Shown: piece by piece, positions 18,700 to 28,346 of the stretch
Position numbering within the stretch: position 1 is the stretch's first letter
Layout of the letters: every line of letters starts with the position of its first letter
DNA from: Sulfurimonas sp.
GTDB lineage: Bacteria > Campylobacterota > Campylobacteria > Campylobacterales > Sulfurimonadaceae
Direction of reading: 5' to 3'
DNA length: 33,412 bases
Assembly: GCA_027019325.1 (NCBI GenBank)
Contig: JALUWT010000175.1
Span: forward strand, 1-33,412
Translations under genes and position numbers: made by a program
The notes under the pieces: model-generated
What the model saw: only the letters and a program-made list of their open reading frames with translations
What the model was told of the DNA's origin: nothing
Database searches by the model: none

Positions 18700-18968
18700 T
18701 AAGTAACAGGCAACAAATAGTTTCATAGGCAACAACATTTAAAAGGTTTAGATGCAAGGCAAACTTTACTTTGCGATACTGGTATCGTGAAGCAAAGTTT
18801 AACGCAGTCAAATGAGCCTTTTAAATGTTGCCCTACGGGTGATAATTTAAGCTACAATCTGCTTCGTTGAAAACACTTGAAGCTACTAGTAGTTCCTGCG
18901 TGCTTTCGCCTCGTATCTCATAGCTTATATTATCATTGACTATGAAACTATTTATTGCCTGTTACTTA
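18700..18968. repeat. Three-arm inverted-repeat element (MITE-like or structured RNA candidate)
   Basis: Outer arms 18701-18728 / 18940-18967 (28 bp, 1 mismatch); arm 1 at 18733-18746 / 18817-18830 (14 bp perfect) with inner hairpin 18761-18779 / 18782-18800; arm 2 at 18841-18854 / 18921-18934 (1 mismatch) with palindrome CTACTAGTAG at 18883-18892. Confidence 0.85.
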
Positions 18969-18992
18969 AGTTAAGTCATGTATAATTGCAGA

Positions 18993-19643
18993 ATGATTTT
19001 TGGAAAAATAGAATACCTCAACCTTCTCCCATTTCATCTTTTTATGAAGCGTTTTAGCAGAAGTTCTCAAGAGCATGCTAGTATGAATTATAAAAAAAAT
19101 GTTCCTGCAAAAATTAATTATGAATTCACAAACAGAAGAGTAGATGCCGCTTTCATTTCAAGTATCGCAGCAAAAAAGTACAAGCATGTCAATCTTGGAA
19201 TCATCGCAAAAAAAGAGGTACAGAGTGTTTTAGTCATTCCCTCACGCAAGAACAAAAGAGATAAAGAGTCAGCTTCTTCCAATGTTTTGGCACAAATTCT
19301 GCAGCAAAATGGAGAAGTTCTCATAGGTGACAAAGCCCTGAAATATGCTCTTAAAAATGATGACTATATTGATCTGGCACAGCTCTGGCATGAGAAGCAT
19401 CAACTCCCTTTTGTCTTTGCGCTTCTTTGCTACCATAAAGATAAAAAACTCTATAAAAAGATAGAAAAAACATTTTTAAAAAAAGAGCAGAAGATTCCTC
19501 ACTATATGCTACAGATTGCATCCAAAAGAACAGGAGTAAGCCCAAAAGATATTTTAGAGTATCTTACTCTTATCTCTTACAGACTTGACAACAGAGCCAA
19601 ACAAGGGTTAAAAAAGTTTTATATGGAAGCAAAGAAGCGCTAA
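18993..19643 (+). CDS. mqnA: MqnA-like chorismate dehydratase (futalosine menaquinone pathway)
   Basis: MIFGKIEYLNLLPFHLF start and RRVDAAFISSIAA typical of MqnA; ATG at 18993 preferred over 18978. Confidence 0.78.
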   Translation: MIFGKIEYLNLLPFHLFMKRFSRSSQEHASMNYKKNVPAKINYEFTNRRVDAAFISSIAAKKYKHVNLGIIAKKEVQSVLVIPSRKNKRDKESASSNVLAQILQQNGEVLIGDKALKYALKNDDYIDLAQLWHEKHQLPFVFALLCYHKDKKLYKKIEKTFLKKEQKIPHYMLQIASKRTGVSPKDILEYLTLISYRLDNRAKQGLKKFYMEAKKR

Positions 19644-19659
19644 GGCTCCTTTGTTAAAT

Positions 19660-20964
19660 TTAGATTTTACCGTCTAAGTGATCAGCTAATCTTTGTAGTT
19701 TTGCTTTATACGCATCTAAATCAAAATCTTTCACACGTGCAACACCATCTTCAATGGCAGCCTGCGCAACTGCAGAAGCCACATAAACAAGAACGCGTCT
19801 GTCAAATGGTGAAGGGATGATATACTCAGTTCCAAACTCCATATCTGTACGATTGTGTGCTTTTTTTACATTCTCAGGTACCGGTTCTTTTGCTAAAGAA
19901 GCAAGTGCACGAGATGCAGCCATTTTCATGTTTTCTGTAATTTTTGTCGCACGCACATCTAAAGCGCCACGGAAAATTTGAGGAAAACCAAGAACATTGT
20001 TTACTTGATTTGCATAATCACTACGACCTGTTCCAATAATAATATCTGGACGGGCCTCTTTTGCGAGCGGTGGTTTAATTTCCGGATTTGGATTTGCACA
20101 AGCAAAAATAATAGGGTTTTTATCACTCATAGTTGTGACCCATTCAGGTTTAATTAAATCAGGTTGAGAAAGGCCAAGAACCATATCTGCGCCCTTCATC
20201 GCTTCTTCAAGTGTTCTATCTGGTGTATCAAAGGCAAATTTTTGTTTTTGTGCATTCAAATCATCTCTACCACTATGAATTACACCCTTAGAGTCAAGCA
20301 TCGTAATGTTTTTTACACCAAGCTCTTTATACATGCTTGCGCAGGCAATTCCCGATGCACCCGCACCAATAACTACAACTTTTAAATCTTCAGCTTTTTT
20401 TCCTGTCATATCAAGAACATTAATAAGCCCTGCTGTTGTAATTACCGCTGTTCCATGCTGGTCATCATGAAATACAGGAACGTTACAAATCTCTTTTAAA
20501 CGCTCTTCAATCTCAAAACAGCGAGGTGCAGAGATATCTTCAAGATTGATACCACCAAAACTGTCTGCCATTGCAGCAACAATCTTAATAATCTCCTCAG
20601 TATCTTTTGTATTGAGTTCAATATCTACTGCATCTACATTTGCAAATGATTTAAAAAGAACACCTTTTCCTTCCATAACCGGTTTTCCAGCCAAATGCCC
20701 AATGTCACCAAGTCCAAGAACGGCTGTTCCATCACTTACTACTGCAACAAGATTCCCTTTGTTTGTGTATTCGTACGCTAGATTTTCATCTTTTTGTATC
20801 TCTAAACAAGGGTACGCAACACCTGGACTGTACGCCATAGACAGTTCATCTTCCGTATTACACGGTTTTGTTAAAAGTGTGCCTGTTTTTCCGTTTGTAT
20901 CAAACTCACCTTTTGCTCTATGATAATCAAGAGAAGCCTCTTCAAATGATAAATTTTTTGACAT
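19660..20964 (-). CDS. Malic enzyme (NAD(P)-dependent)
   Basis: YSPGVAYPCLEI, VVSDGTAVLGLGDIG, PVFHDDQHGTAVIT, VVIGAGASGIA, PFDRRVL. Confidence 0.95.
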   Translation of the reverse strand: MSKNLSFEEASLDYHRAKGEFDTNGKTGTLLTKPCNTEDELSMAYSPGVAYPCLEIQKDENLAYEYTNKGNLVAVVSDGTAVLGLGDIGHLAGKPVMEGKGVLFKSFANVDAVDIELNTKDTEEIIKIVAAMADSFGGINLEDISAPRCFEIEERLKEICNVPVFHDDQHGTAVITTAGLINVLDMTGKKAEDLKVVVIGAGASGIACASMYKELGVKNITMLDSKGVIHSGRDDLNAQKQKFAFDTPDRTLEEAMKGADMVLGLSQPDLIKPEWVTTMSDKNPIIFACANPNPEIKPPLAKEARPDIIIGTGRSDYANQVNNVLGFPQIFRGALDVRATKITENMKMAASRALASLAKEPVPENVKKAHNRTDMEFGTEYIIPSPFDRRVLVYVASAVAQAAIEDGVARVKDFDLDAYKAKLQRLADHLDGKI

Positions 20965-21016
20965 TATGAATCCTTATTATTTTATCATAAAATTATATAA
21001 CAAAAAAAATAAATAT

Positions 21017-22276
21017 TTATACTTTATTGAGAAATAAAACACAATTCCCTTGAGAGTTGTAATATATACCCATTGAATTCTTCCGTGAGACAAAAACTCC
21101 CCGTCCATTGAACTTTTGTGAATTACGAAATATCTGACTCAATATCTGCGTATCAAAACCATCTCCTTCATCACATATCTTTGTAATGATGTATTCAGAG
21201 TTTGCTGCTTTTTGTCTGTAGACCTCAACAAAAATTTTCTTTTTACAATTTTCTTCGAGCTCATTGAGTTTCTCAAAGTAAATGTCTTTTTCAAGGTACT
21301 GGTGTTTCTCTTTTGAATTCAAACCAAGATTTCCATGCTCATAGGCATTCATAAACAACTCTGCAAGAACCAGTCCAGCTTTATAAGCCACTTTTGCATC
21401 TACATTAAGCTCTCCCCAGAGTGCATCATACCACTCTGTCGCTTTGTCAACATCCTCTAGTGATGTTTTAAAAAGCTGCTTGCTTATCAAGGTCTCTTCT
21501 CTCATATCTAAGCTATTTATAAAGATGAGTGTTAAATCATCTTCTTGTTCTTCTATGGCATTAAAAAATTTCTTTTTAAACTCCTCTTTCGTAAAAGAGT
21601 CTCGAAAATCCTCTTCAATAAAGGCCGCGTAAGGAACTCCTTCTGCATCTGTGGCATTTTCAACAACACCATCACTGTAAAAAAGAAACTTTTCTATATT
21701 ACTTATGTTATATCTGTCAAGTTTATACTCTGTTTGCCACTTGCTTAGCGGAGAATTATTTGATTTTATTTTTATAATATTATCTTGTTTATCATGCAGT
21801 AAAAAAGGCGGCATTGCAAACTTTGCATACTCTAAAACTTCAAAATAACTGTCAAAACAGATGTAGTCAATCGCAAGTACTTCATCATCTAACAGTATCG
21901 GTTGAATAAATTCCATTGATTCATGTATAAGAATGTCAAGACTAAAACTATCATACTCAATCATCTTGTCAATAATATGGTTAATAAAAGTAGTGATGAT
22001 GACTGTAGTAAAAGAGGCGGAAATACCCTTCCCCATACCATCTACAAGAAGATAAAAAGTTTGATTTTCATTAATTCTTCGAACACTGTAGGCATCACCG
22101 CTGAGTACATCAAGCGGTCGATATAAAAAATCAATTAAAGAGATAGTTTTCGAATCTATCATTTGGTAGTAAAAGTCATTGCGCAAAATATGCAACTCTT
22201 TTTCAAATGCCAAATCGGTTTGATAAGAGGCATATGCCTCACTTTTTTCTAACTGGGCTAAGCGTTCTTTTGACAT
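21017..22276 (-). CDS. PP2C/SpoIIE-type phosphatase fused to GHKL/HATPase domain
   Basis: SGDAY, DGMGKG, FYSDG and EDDLTL phosphatase motifs; C-terminal ELFMNAYEHGN and CDEGDGF ATPase motifs. Confidence 0.88.
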   Translation of the reverse strand: MSKERLAQLEKSEAYASYQTDLAFEKELHILRNDFYYQMIDSKTISLIDFLYRPLDVLSGDAYSVRRINENQTFYLLVDGMGKGISASFTTVIITTFINHIIDKMIEYDSFSLDILIHESMEFIQPILLDDEVLAIDYICFDSYFEVLEYAKFAMPPFLLHDKQDNIIKIKSNNSPLSKWQTEYKLDRYNISNIEKFLFYSDGVVENATDAEGVPYAAFIEEDFRDSFTKEEFKKKFFNAIEEQEDDLTLIFINSLDMREETLISKQLFKTSLEDVDKATEWYDALWGELNVDAKVAYKAGLVLAELFMNAYEHGNLGLNSKEKHQYLEKDIYFEKLNELEENCKKKIFVEVYRQKAANSEYIITKICDEGDGFDTQILSQIFRNSQKFNGRGVFVSRKNSMGIYYNSQGNCVLFLNKV

Positions 22277-24252
22277 TAAATTTTAAACTTGCTCAGCTCT
22301 GACTGTAATTTTTTTGCATCATGTGTCAATGTTCCTACTGCTGTTTCCACCGTAGTTCTTAATTCACTGTTTTGAGAAGCCACTTCGACTATCTCATCCA
22401 TGGTAGACATGAGTGTTTTTGTTTTTGTCGCGATGAAAACACTTTGATGCATCACATCAGTTGATTTATTTTTTGTCATCATCAGTGTATCTTTTGTCTC
22501 ATTTGATGATGTAATGAGTTCTTGTGCTGACCCTGCTATGATATGCATACTTTGTGATGTTCTGTCTGTCTCTTCTGAAATCTCAACAACATTTTGTGTG
22601 ATGAGATTGACGTTCGCAGAAATTTCTGAAAGTGATTTTTGTGTGCGTTCTGCCAGTTTTCTCACCTCATCAGCAACAACGGCAAAACCACGTCCATGCT
22701 CGCCTGCACGAGCTGCTTCGATGGCAGCATTCAATGCGAGCAGGTTTGTCTGGTCTGCGATATCAGAGATAATAGCAAGCACATCTTTAATGTTTTTTGC
22801 CTGTTCTGTCAAAGACGCCACTTTATTAACGAGCTCTTGCTGCTGCTCATTACCATTTTCAATAGAAATAACTACAGATTCAAGCTTATCAATGAAACTA
22901 TCAAGAACATTAAATGTAGAATCCAAATCTTCCGTCACTGCAATCGTAGACTCTTCAACAAGGTCAAGTTTTTCACCGATTTCAAAGATGAGACCATTGA
23001 CTTCTGTAATTTTACTCTCCTGTTTTTGACTATTTTCTGCCAAAGTATCTACAACCTCATTCAGGCGGCTACTCTCTCTTGTCGTAGCCGTTGCAACATC
23101 CTGTGCACTGTAAACACTCTCTTTAAATGCAATAACCATTACGTGAAGTGCTTTTGAAATTTGTGATATTTCATCATTTCCTTCAACAACTACATTACAT
23201 GTCAAGTCCAAATCACTCGATACACAACTTATTTTATTAAGCGAGCTCTCAACACTTCTGTTGACCCCTCTGGAAATTATTAAAATAATAATAAACACCG
23301 CAATTGCAAATATACTGTATCCAAGAAGTGTAATAATAATATCTCTTTTGTATGCCTCTTCAATTTTATTAAGAAGTTTGTCATTGTTTTTTGCTAAATT
23401 ATCATCAACTTTTTTAAGCAGGTTGATCTTTTTCGTAATTGTTTTGAACCAGACAACACCATCAACTCCAAAATCACCGACATTGGCTTTTTTAAGAGCA
23501 ATAGCTCTCATTTTATTTACTTCTGTAACAACCGGAGAGTCCATTGTATTTTTATACATTGTGACCGAATCTTTTGGTGCAATACTTAAAAATGCATCCA
23601 TGTAGGCATTTTGTTGTGCCATAAGTGTAATAAATTTTGCAAACATACCCTTGCCAAATTTATCAGCTGAGAATGTCGCACTCATAACAGCCCGTTCTAT
23701 TCCTGCCCGCTCTTTTGATTTTAAAAAGTTAGTATATGCACTTAAAGCTTTTACAAGTTCCGGGGTATCTGCAAGTTTTGCAGTAAGTGAAACCACATTC
23801 AAGATGTCTCTGTTGACACTAGAGTAGTATTTCACCTCTTCTTTAACAGAAATCGCAAAACTATCAACACGCGAACGTATGCTCTCTATATTGCCCATTC
23901 CATTCATAACTGCCTGAATATTCTTACGTAAACTCGTTTGATAATTTGCCAAATCCAAACTTTTCACATACGACTGCAGTTCTTTATAACGATGATCTGT
24001 CTGTACTCTTTGCTTTGTAAGAATCGTGCCGAATTTTTTTCCTTTAGAGCCTAAGAAACCAGCACTTGCCCCTCTCTCTTTTTGTGTCTCATGAATGAGC
24101 AGCGAAAGTTTTTGAGAAAGAACATTTAGATCTTTTGCCTCTGTAATAACTGTACGTTTTTCCAAAGCTCCAGAGATAGTTAAAGCGATGATAACCAAAG
24201 CAAAAGAGACAACAATGACCGTTATAAGTTTAAGCTTATTTTTGATAGTCAT
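22276..24252 (-). CDS. Methyl-accepting chemotaxis protein with NIT-like sensor domain
   Basis: [37 protein letters not shown] signalling tip; N-terminal [17 protein letters not shown] resembles the nitrate/nitrite-sensing (NIT) domain. Confidence 0.92.
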   Translation of the reverse strand: MTIKNKLKLITVIVVSFALVIIALTISGALEKRTVITEAKDLNVLSQKLSLLIHETQKERGASAGFLGSKGKKFGTILTKQRVQTDHRYKELQSYVKSLDLANYQTSLRKNIQAVMNGMGNIESIRSRVDSFAISVKEEVKYYSSVNRDILNVVSLTAKLADTPELVKALSAYTNFLKSKERAGIERAVMSATFSADKFGKGMFAKFITLMAQQNAYMDAFLSIAPKDSVTMYKNTMDSPVVTEVNKMRAIALKKANVGDFGVDGVVWFKTITKKINLLKKVDDNLAKNNDKLLNKIEEAYKRDIIITLLGYSIFAIAVFIIILIISRGVNRSVESSLNKISCVSSDLDLTCNVVVEGNDEISQISKALHVMVIAFKESVYSAQDVATATTRESSRLNEVVDTLAENSQKQESKITEVNGLIFEIGEKLDLVEESTIAVTEDLDSTFNVLDSFIDKLESVVISIENGNEQQQELVNKVASLTEQAKNIKDVLAIISDIADQTNLLALNAAIEAARAGEHGRGFAVVADEVRKLAERTQKSLSEISANVNLITQNVVEISEETDRTSQSMHIIAGSAQELITSSNETKDTLMMTKNKSTDVMHQSVFIATKTKTLMSTMDEIVEVASQNSELRTTVETAVGTLTHDAKKLQSELSKFKI

Positions 24253-24255
24253 AAT

Positions 24256-24543
24256 TTATCTCTTTCTCACTTTAAAGAGTGTTACAAGATTGAGATCATC
24301 AAAAAGTTCCATTAAACTCGCATCACCCACTTTGAGGCTCACGTCAATACCCTCTTTTTGAACTAACTTCGTAAAATACCCAATAACAGAAGAGGTAATA
24401 GAGATAGAATCTTGAATGTTAATAATGATAGTTTTATTTGAAGCAATGAGAGAATCAATACTCTCTTTAATTTTTTGATAATCATGCACAGATTTAATAT
24501 TTCCAGTAATTGTAACGATGTTTGATGCTTTAGAAATGTTCAT
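24256..24543 (-). CDS. STAS-domain protein (anti-anti-sigma-like)
   Basis: 95 aa; NKTIIINIQDSISITSSVIGYFTKLVQ resembles STAS strand/helix with phosphorylatable Ser. Confidence 0.72.
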   Translation of the reverse strand: MNISKASNIVTITGNIKSVHDYQKIKESIDSLIASNKTIIINIQDSISITSSVIGYFTKLVQKEGIDVSLKVGDASLMELFDDLNLVTLFKVRKR

Positions 24544-24590
24544 TTTTGCCCTTTTATATTTATTAAGACACTATGATATCTAATTTATAC

Positions 24591-25766
24591 TTATTTAAAT
24601 AATAACTCCAGCCACTCTTTCATCTTTTTTTCATACCCAATCTCTTTAAGGTCAACAAATTTCAACTCTTTTGAAAGGTATTCCTGTTTTACATAACCCC
24701 CAAAATCGTGTGGATAAAGATAATCTTCATTTTGCTGTGTGATATTTTTTGGAATTTCTGAAATTTCACCCTCTCTCACAGCTTTGAGTGCTCTGTTTAT
24801 GGCAAGGTATGCAGAATTTGACTTTGGAGAGGCACAGAGGTAGATAACAGCCTGTGCCAAAATAATTCTCGCTTCAGGGTAACCTATCTGCTTCACACTT
24901 GTAAGTGTCGATGTAGTCAGCGTAAGCGCCTGTGGATTGGCATTACCAATATCTTCACTCGCAAGTATCACCAAGCGGCGCGCGATAAAATCAGCACTCT
25001 CCCCTCCTTTAATGAGCCGTGCAAGATAGTAAATCGCAGCATCTGCATCACTCCCTCGAATGGACTTAATGAGAGCAGAGGCTAAATCATAATGCACACC
25101 AGATTCACTGCTTCCCGCTTGCAAGGCATTTGGGCGTAAAGACTTCAGCAGTTCCAGGGTGATAGTCTCATTGACATTGGAGGCAAACTCCAAAAGTTTC
25201 AACATTGCCCGGGCATCACCGCCGCTGGAAGCCACCAAATACTCTCTGGCTTTGTCATCTATCTGCAGCTCTGCTTTGCTCACAGCTTTTTCAAGAAGCG
25301 CTTTCAGGGCTGCAGAGGAAATTGGCTGGAGTTCAAAAAGCATTGAGCGTGAACGCATCGCAGAGGTAAGAGAAAAGAATGGGTTTTCTGTTGAAGCGCC
25401 TATGATGAGTACCGAGTTATTTTCCATAACCGGCAGCAGTACCTCCTGCTGATTTTTGGAGAGTCGGTGCACCTCATCTATAAATATCAAAGGTTTTTGC
25501 AGGGCATTTTTATACTGCGCAAAAACTTTTCGAAGCTCTTCAACTTTGAGTGAAGTGGCATTAAACTCATAAAAAGGCAGATCCATAGTAGCCGCGATAA
25601 TGCGGGCGAGTGTGGTTTTTCCAACACCGGCAGGGCCATAAAAAAAGCTGTGCCCCAAAGCATTTTTTTCACACAGAGTTCTTAGCGCAACGCCTGCTTG
25701 CGTGAGATGTTCCTGCCCGAGTATTGCATCAAAGTCTGAGGGACGAAGAAGATATGTAAAGTCCAA
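24591..25766 (-). CDS. rarA: Replication-associated recombination protein A
   Basis: RPSDFDAILGQEHL, FYGPAGVGKTTLARI, FIDEVHRLSKNQQ, SGGDARAMLKLLE, ASEDIGNANPQAL. Confidence 0.95.
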   Translation of the reverse strand: MDFTYLLRPSDFDAILGQEHLTQAGVALRTLCEKNALGHSFFYGPAGVGKTTLARIIAATMDLPFYEFNATSLKVEELRKVFAQYKNALQKPLIFIDEVHRLSKNQQEVLLPVMENNSVLIIGASTENPFFSLTSAMRSRSMLFELQPISSAALKALLEKAVSKAELQIDDKAREYLVASSGGDARAMLKLLEFASNVNETITLELLKSLRPNALQAGSSESGVHYDLASALIKSIRGSDADAAIYYLARLIKGGESADFIARRLVILASEDIGNANPQALTLTTSTLTSVKQIGYPEARIILAQAVIYLCASPKSNSAYLAINRALKAVREGEISEIPKNITQQNEDYLYPHDFGGYVKQEYLSKELKFVDLKEIGYEKKMKEWLELLFK

Positions 25767-25769
25767 AAT

Positions 25770-26570
25770 CTACTCTTTATCTTTGTTTCTTTGTGCCTCT
25801 CTGGCTCTTTTTTTCTCTTCTTTTAAAAATTTATACAGAGCAGAATATTCGCTCCGTGTTAAATACCTTGTTTTTCCGGTCGGCAGATTGTTGAGCTCAA
25901 CTTCAGCAAAACTCAAGCGTTTTAAATCTGCCACTTCTGCACCAAAGTGGGCAAAAAAACGGCGAAGTTCTCTGTTTTGTCCCTCTTTAAGCGCTACTTT
26001 GAGAATGGAGTAATTAGACTGATTTTTCTGCACTTTAAAACCTATAAAAGGCTTAATCTCCATCGAAGTAATCTTGGAGTGAGAGTGCGCACCGGCTCTT
26101 GCATCGTCAAGATAGATACCATTTAACATGGCATCCTCCATATCCGGAGTTACTACACCCTTGATTTTTATCTTATAGATTCTCTCCAAATCCGACTCCA
26201 TCAGTACTGTTGCAACATGCGAAGCATCTGTTAAGAGCAGCAAGCCTTCTGAAGCAAAATCCAAACGACCGACCGGAATAAAGTGACGGAACTCTTTAGA
26301 GAGCCCGTCATAGATAGTCCGGCGTCCTTTTGGGTCATTTTTTGTTACAAGTTCACCTTTTGGCTTGTTGTAGACAATAACTGTGTATTTTTCTTGCGGA
26401 CTGACCTGTTTTCCACTAATGTAGACAATGTCTCTGCCCTCTTCAACCTGTGTTGCAGGATTCTCTTCTATTTCACCATTTACACGTACATAGCCATCTT
26501 GAATGGCACGGTCTGCCTCTCTGCGTGAGTATGTTGAGTAGTGTGCTATATATTTATTTAATCGCATCAT
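25770..26570 (-). CDS. rluB: 23S rRNA pseudouridine synthase (RluB/RsuA family)
   Basis: S4-like N-terminus, YNKPKGELVT, PVGRLDFASEGLLLLT, EGQNRELRRFF. Confidence 0.9.
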   Translation of the reverse strand: MMRLNKYIAHYSTYSRREADRAIQDGYVRVNGEIEENPATQVEEGRDIVYISGKQVSPQEKYTVIVYNKPKGELVTKNDPKGRRTIYDGLSKEFRHFIPVGRLDFASEGLLLLTDASHVATVLMESDLERIYKIKIKGVVTPDMEDAMLNGIYLDDARAGAHSHSKITSMEIKPFIGFKVQKNQSNYSILKVALKEGQNRELRRFFAHFGAEVADLKRLSFAEVELNNLPTGKTRYLTRSEYSALYKFLKEEKKRAREAQRNKDKE

Positions 26571-26574
26571 TATT

Positions 26575-27537
26575 TTATGATATTCCTTTTTCTATCAGCG
26601 TATGTATGTGTAGTACGCCTTTTATCTTTTTATTTTTGTCGGTTACGACCAAAAGCTGAATTTTGTTGGCTTCTATCAAAACAAGTGCATCAGAAGCCAG
26701 CATCTCCTCATCATCAATGCTCAGCGGCTCTTTTGTCGCATATTTTAAAACATTGTCATTAAGTGAAAAGTTATCACTCAGCAGTGCACGGCGGACATCA
26801 CCATCACTCATGAGTGCAATCAATTTTCCGGCATCATCTGTAATGAGTGCTGTACCAAGACGCCCCTCACTGATGGTAAGAATAGCATCTTTGACTTGTG
26901 CATCCTGCGTAATAATTGGCAGAGAATCACTTCGCATCAGATTTTTTACTTTTACAAAAAGCTGTTTTCCAAGTGCTCCGCCGGGATGAAAAGAGGCAAA
27001 ATCAGACTTTTTAAAGTCACGTGCTTTCATCAAACAGACTGCCAGCGCATCTCCAAGCGCCAAGGTCAGTGTTGTTGAGCTTGTCGGTGCAATATTGAGC
27101 GGACATGCCTCTTTCTCAACTTCAACTTTTATGAGCAAATCACTATACTTGCCGAGTGTGGAGTTTTCATCACGTGTCATGCCGATTAACGGCGTTGTAA
27201 AACGCTTGATGTGCGGCAAAATCGAGCTGAGCTCTTCACTCTCTCCGCTATAACTGATTGCCAAAACAACATCATCTTTGCCTATCATTCCCAAATCGCC
27301 ATGCAGTGCTTCTGTTGGATGCAGGAAAAAGCTTGGTGTCCCTGTGGAAGCAAAGGTTGCTGCCATTTTTGCACCAATGAGTCCACTTTTACCAACACCG
27401 CTTATAACAAGTTTGCCTTTGCAGCCCAAAATCATCTCGACTGCTTTGTCAAATTCATTCCCGATTTTTTTTGAAGCTTTTAACAAAGTATCTGCTTCGA
27501 TATTTAAAGTTTCTTGTGCAATTATTTTATAATTCAT
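26575..27537 (-). CDS. kdsD: D-arabinose 5-phosphate isomerase (KpsF/GutQ family; SIS + CBS)
   Basis: GVGKSGLIGAKMAATFASTGTPSFFLHPTEALHGDLGMI; C-terminal CBS pair. Confidence 0.93.
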   Translation of the reverse strand: MNYKIIAQETLNIEADTLLKASKKIGNEFDKAVEMILGCKGKLVISGVGKSGLIGAKMAATFASTGTPSFFLHPTEALHGDLGMIGKDDVVLAISYSGESEELSSILPHIKRFTTPLIGMTRDENSTLGKYSDLLIKVEVEKEACPLNIAPTSSTTLTLALGDALAVCLMKARDFKKSDFASFHPGGALGKQLFVKVKNLMRSDSLPIITQDAQVKDAILTISEGRLGTALITDDAGKLIALMSDGDVRRALLSDNFSLNDNVLKYATKEPLSIDDEEMLASDALVLIEANKIQLLVVTDKNKKIKGVLHIHTLIEKGIS

Positions 27538-27543
27538 AGTGCA

Positions 27544-27576
27544 ATTATATCTTTTTTAACTTGATAAGATATAATA
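27544..27576. promoter_or_regulatory. Divergent promoter region with symmetrical -10 boxes
   Basis: 10 bp perfect inverted repeat ATTATATCTT (27544-27553) / AAGATATAAT (27567-27576); each arm supplies a TATAAT facing its own gene. Confidence 0.45.
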
Positions 27577-27610
27577 AGCAAAATATAAGTTCTATAAAAG
27601 AGGAAAAAAT

Positions 27611-28345
27611 ATGAGAGATACTATTGGAAAATACCTTGACACCATTGATGCACTAAAACTTGAAGAGAGAATGCTCTGTCACAACACCCTCATCTTAGGA
27701 GAGCAGGGATCAGGGAAAACAAACCTTGCATGTAAAATTAGAAATTATGTCATTGACAACAATGTTCCGACACTCTACATGGACTTTGCCAACTCACATG
27801 AAGATGACGTAGAACTACGTTACAAAGATGAACACTTCAACTACATCAGATTTGAAGAGAGTGAAGCTTTTGATGTGGCATTTGCCAAACTTGTTACAGA
27901 GAAAAAACACATCTATATGGCAGTTGACCCCCACTTTTTTGCCAAAAAAAGAGATGAACGCAGTAAACTTTCAAAAATTATCTCTCAAAAAGAGCTTTTA
28001 GATAACTATTACTTCTTCTTTCACGACATTGAAAACCTCAATGGTTTTTATACGCAGTTTGAAGATTTTCTGCTCTATATGCTCTCTTTTGCAAACATAC
28101 AAAAGTATGGATTTACTTTTCTTACACAGCCGCATGAAACATTTGAAAATCCACACCTCAAGCTCCTCTTCTCTTTTTTATTTTTAGGGAAATGTTCCAA
28201 TGCAAACTACTACAACACGGCACTTTTAAGAACACTCAAGAAAAATAAATTTCTTTATCAATGCAGAACGGCTTACCCTACACTTCTGTTTAATGAGATT
28301 GTCAGTTCTATGATAAAAATAGACGAGTACATACCAGAGCTTTAA
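27611..28345 (+). CDS. P-loop ATP-binding protein
   Basis: LILGEQGSGKTNLACKIRNYV Walker A; 244 aa. Confidence 0.8.
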   Translation: MRDTIGKYLDTIDALKLEERMLCHNTLILGEQGSGKTNLACKIRNYVIDNNVPTLYMDFANSHEDDVELRYKDEHFNYIRFEESEAFDVAFAKLVTEKKHIYMAVDPHFFAKKRDERSKLSKIISQKELLDNYYFFFHDIENLNGFYTQFEDFLLYMLSFANIQKYGFTFLTQPHETFENPHLKLLFSFLFLGKCSNANYYNTALLRTLKKNKFLYQCRTAYPTLLFNEIVSSMIKIDEYIPEL

Positions 28346-28346
28346 G

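Noticed and set aside
22514-23157. 171 and 172 aa ORFs antisense to the chemoreceptor
   Set aside because: Lie opposite the conserved MCP signalling domain; Ser/Ala/Cys-rich composition expected from antisense reading.
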